Below are positions 5,379-5,417 of a stretch of 5,417 nt of DNA, piece by piece; the first letter of the stretch is position 1; every line of letters begins with the position of its first letter. The notes beneath the pieces were generated by a model, which was not told where the DNA came from, did no database searches, and saw nothing but the letters and a program-made list of their open reading frames with translations. The DNA is taken from assembly GCA_902490365.1 (NCBI GenBank), contig CABUDQ010000076.1, forward strand, positions 1-5,417, read 5' to 3'. Both the position numbers and the translations under genes were made by a program. The DNA comes from an uncultured Collinsella sp. (GTDB taxonomy: Bacteria; Actinomycetota; Coriobacteriia; Coriobacteriales; Coriobacteriaceae).

Positions 5379-5417
5379 TTTCCTCGTTGAACGCGCGGGT
5401 CCAACAAAACGAACTGC

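Larger units (their letters stand above)
4842..5417. other. Non-coding, palindrome-rich intergenic region
   Basis: No ORF in these 576 bases has family features, a good ribosome site and plausible composition. The one open frame of over 60 codons (5136-5339, +) runs through both arms of a large palindrome and is best explained as chance. At least four hairpins stronger than 8 bp lie in a row here and are listed separately. Between them, 4988-5051 and 5107-5137 show only short pairings, such as 5025-5030 with 5049-5054. No tRNA cloverleaf or known riboswitch core is recognisable. Confidence 0.7.

Noticed and set aside
5385..5417. Beginning of an rRNA or tRNA gene after the candidate promoter
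   Set aside because: The promoter has an AT tract suggestive of stable-RNA genes, but no tRNA acceptor stem or recognisable rRNA sequence appears in the 33 bases available.

Overview
The window covers most of a classic five-gene peptide/nickel-type ABC importer operon on the + strand (positions 1-4841), followed by a 576-base non-coding stretch (4842-5417) unusually rich in palindromes. The genes have clear Shine-Dalgarno sites, a GC-leaning codon usage that is not extreme, and proteins that look like those of gut Actinomycetota of the class Coriobacteriia (Collinsella-like). That assignment is an impression from protein and codon style. There is no rRNA or other marker to prove it.

Layout: the 3' part of a solute-binding protein gene (1-575) ends before a 156-base gap that holds two weak hairpins and a strong 13-bp stem-loop (672-701), probably an internal terminator or attenuator. 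Then come two permeases (dppB-like 732-1769 and dppC-like 1784-2719) and two ATPases (dppD-like 2722-3813 and dppF-like 3813-4841), with junctions of 14 nt, 2 nt and a 1-nt overlap (TAATG). The binding protein captures a peptide-like solute outside the membrane. The two permeases form the channel, and the two ATPases form a heterodimer that drives uptake. Both ATPases carry the same C-X5-C-X6-C-X17-C pattern near the C-terminus, the expected 4Fe-4S ligand set of this subfamily. Specificity (oligopeptide, dipeptide or other) cannot be read from the sequence, so the dpp symbols are family-level labels.

The region after the operon has no credible gene. In order it contains: a 132-base nested hairpin (4856-4987) with 27-bp and 16-bp perfect stems; a run of nine G (5002-5010); two compact terminator-like hairpins (5052-5077 and 5088-5106) separated by a self-complementary 10-mer; a second large nested hairpin of about 125 bases (5167-5291) with 23-bp and 13-bp perfect stems; and an AT-rich palindrome plus a candidate sigma70-type promoter (5349-5378) probably serving a gene beyond the window. 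An 11-bp exact inverted repeat (5138-5148 and 5351-5361) brackets the second large hairpin and may mark the ends of a small non-autonomous element. The operon itself is ordinary. The hairpin cluster is the part worth following up.
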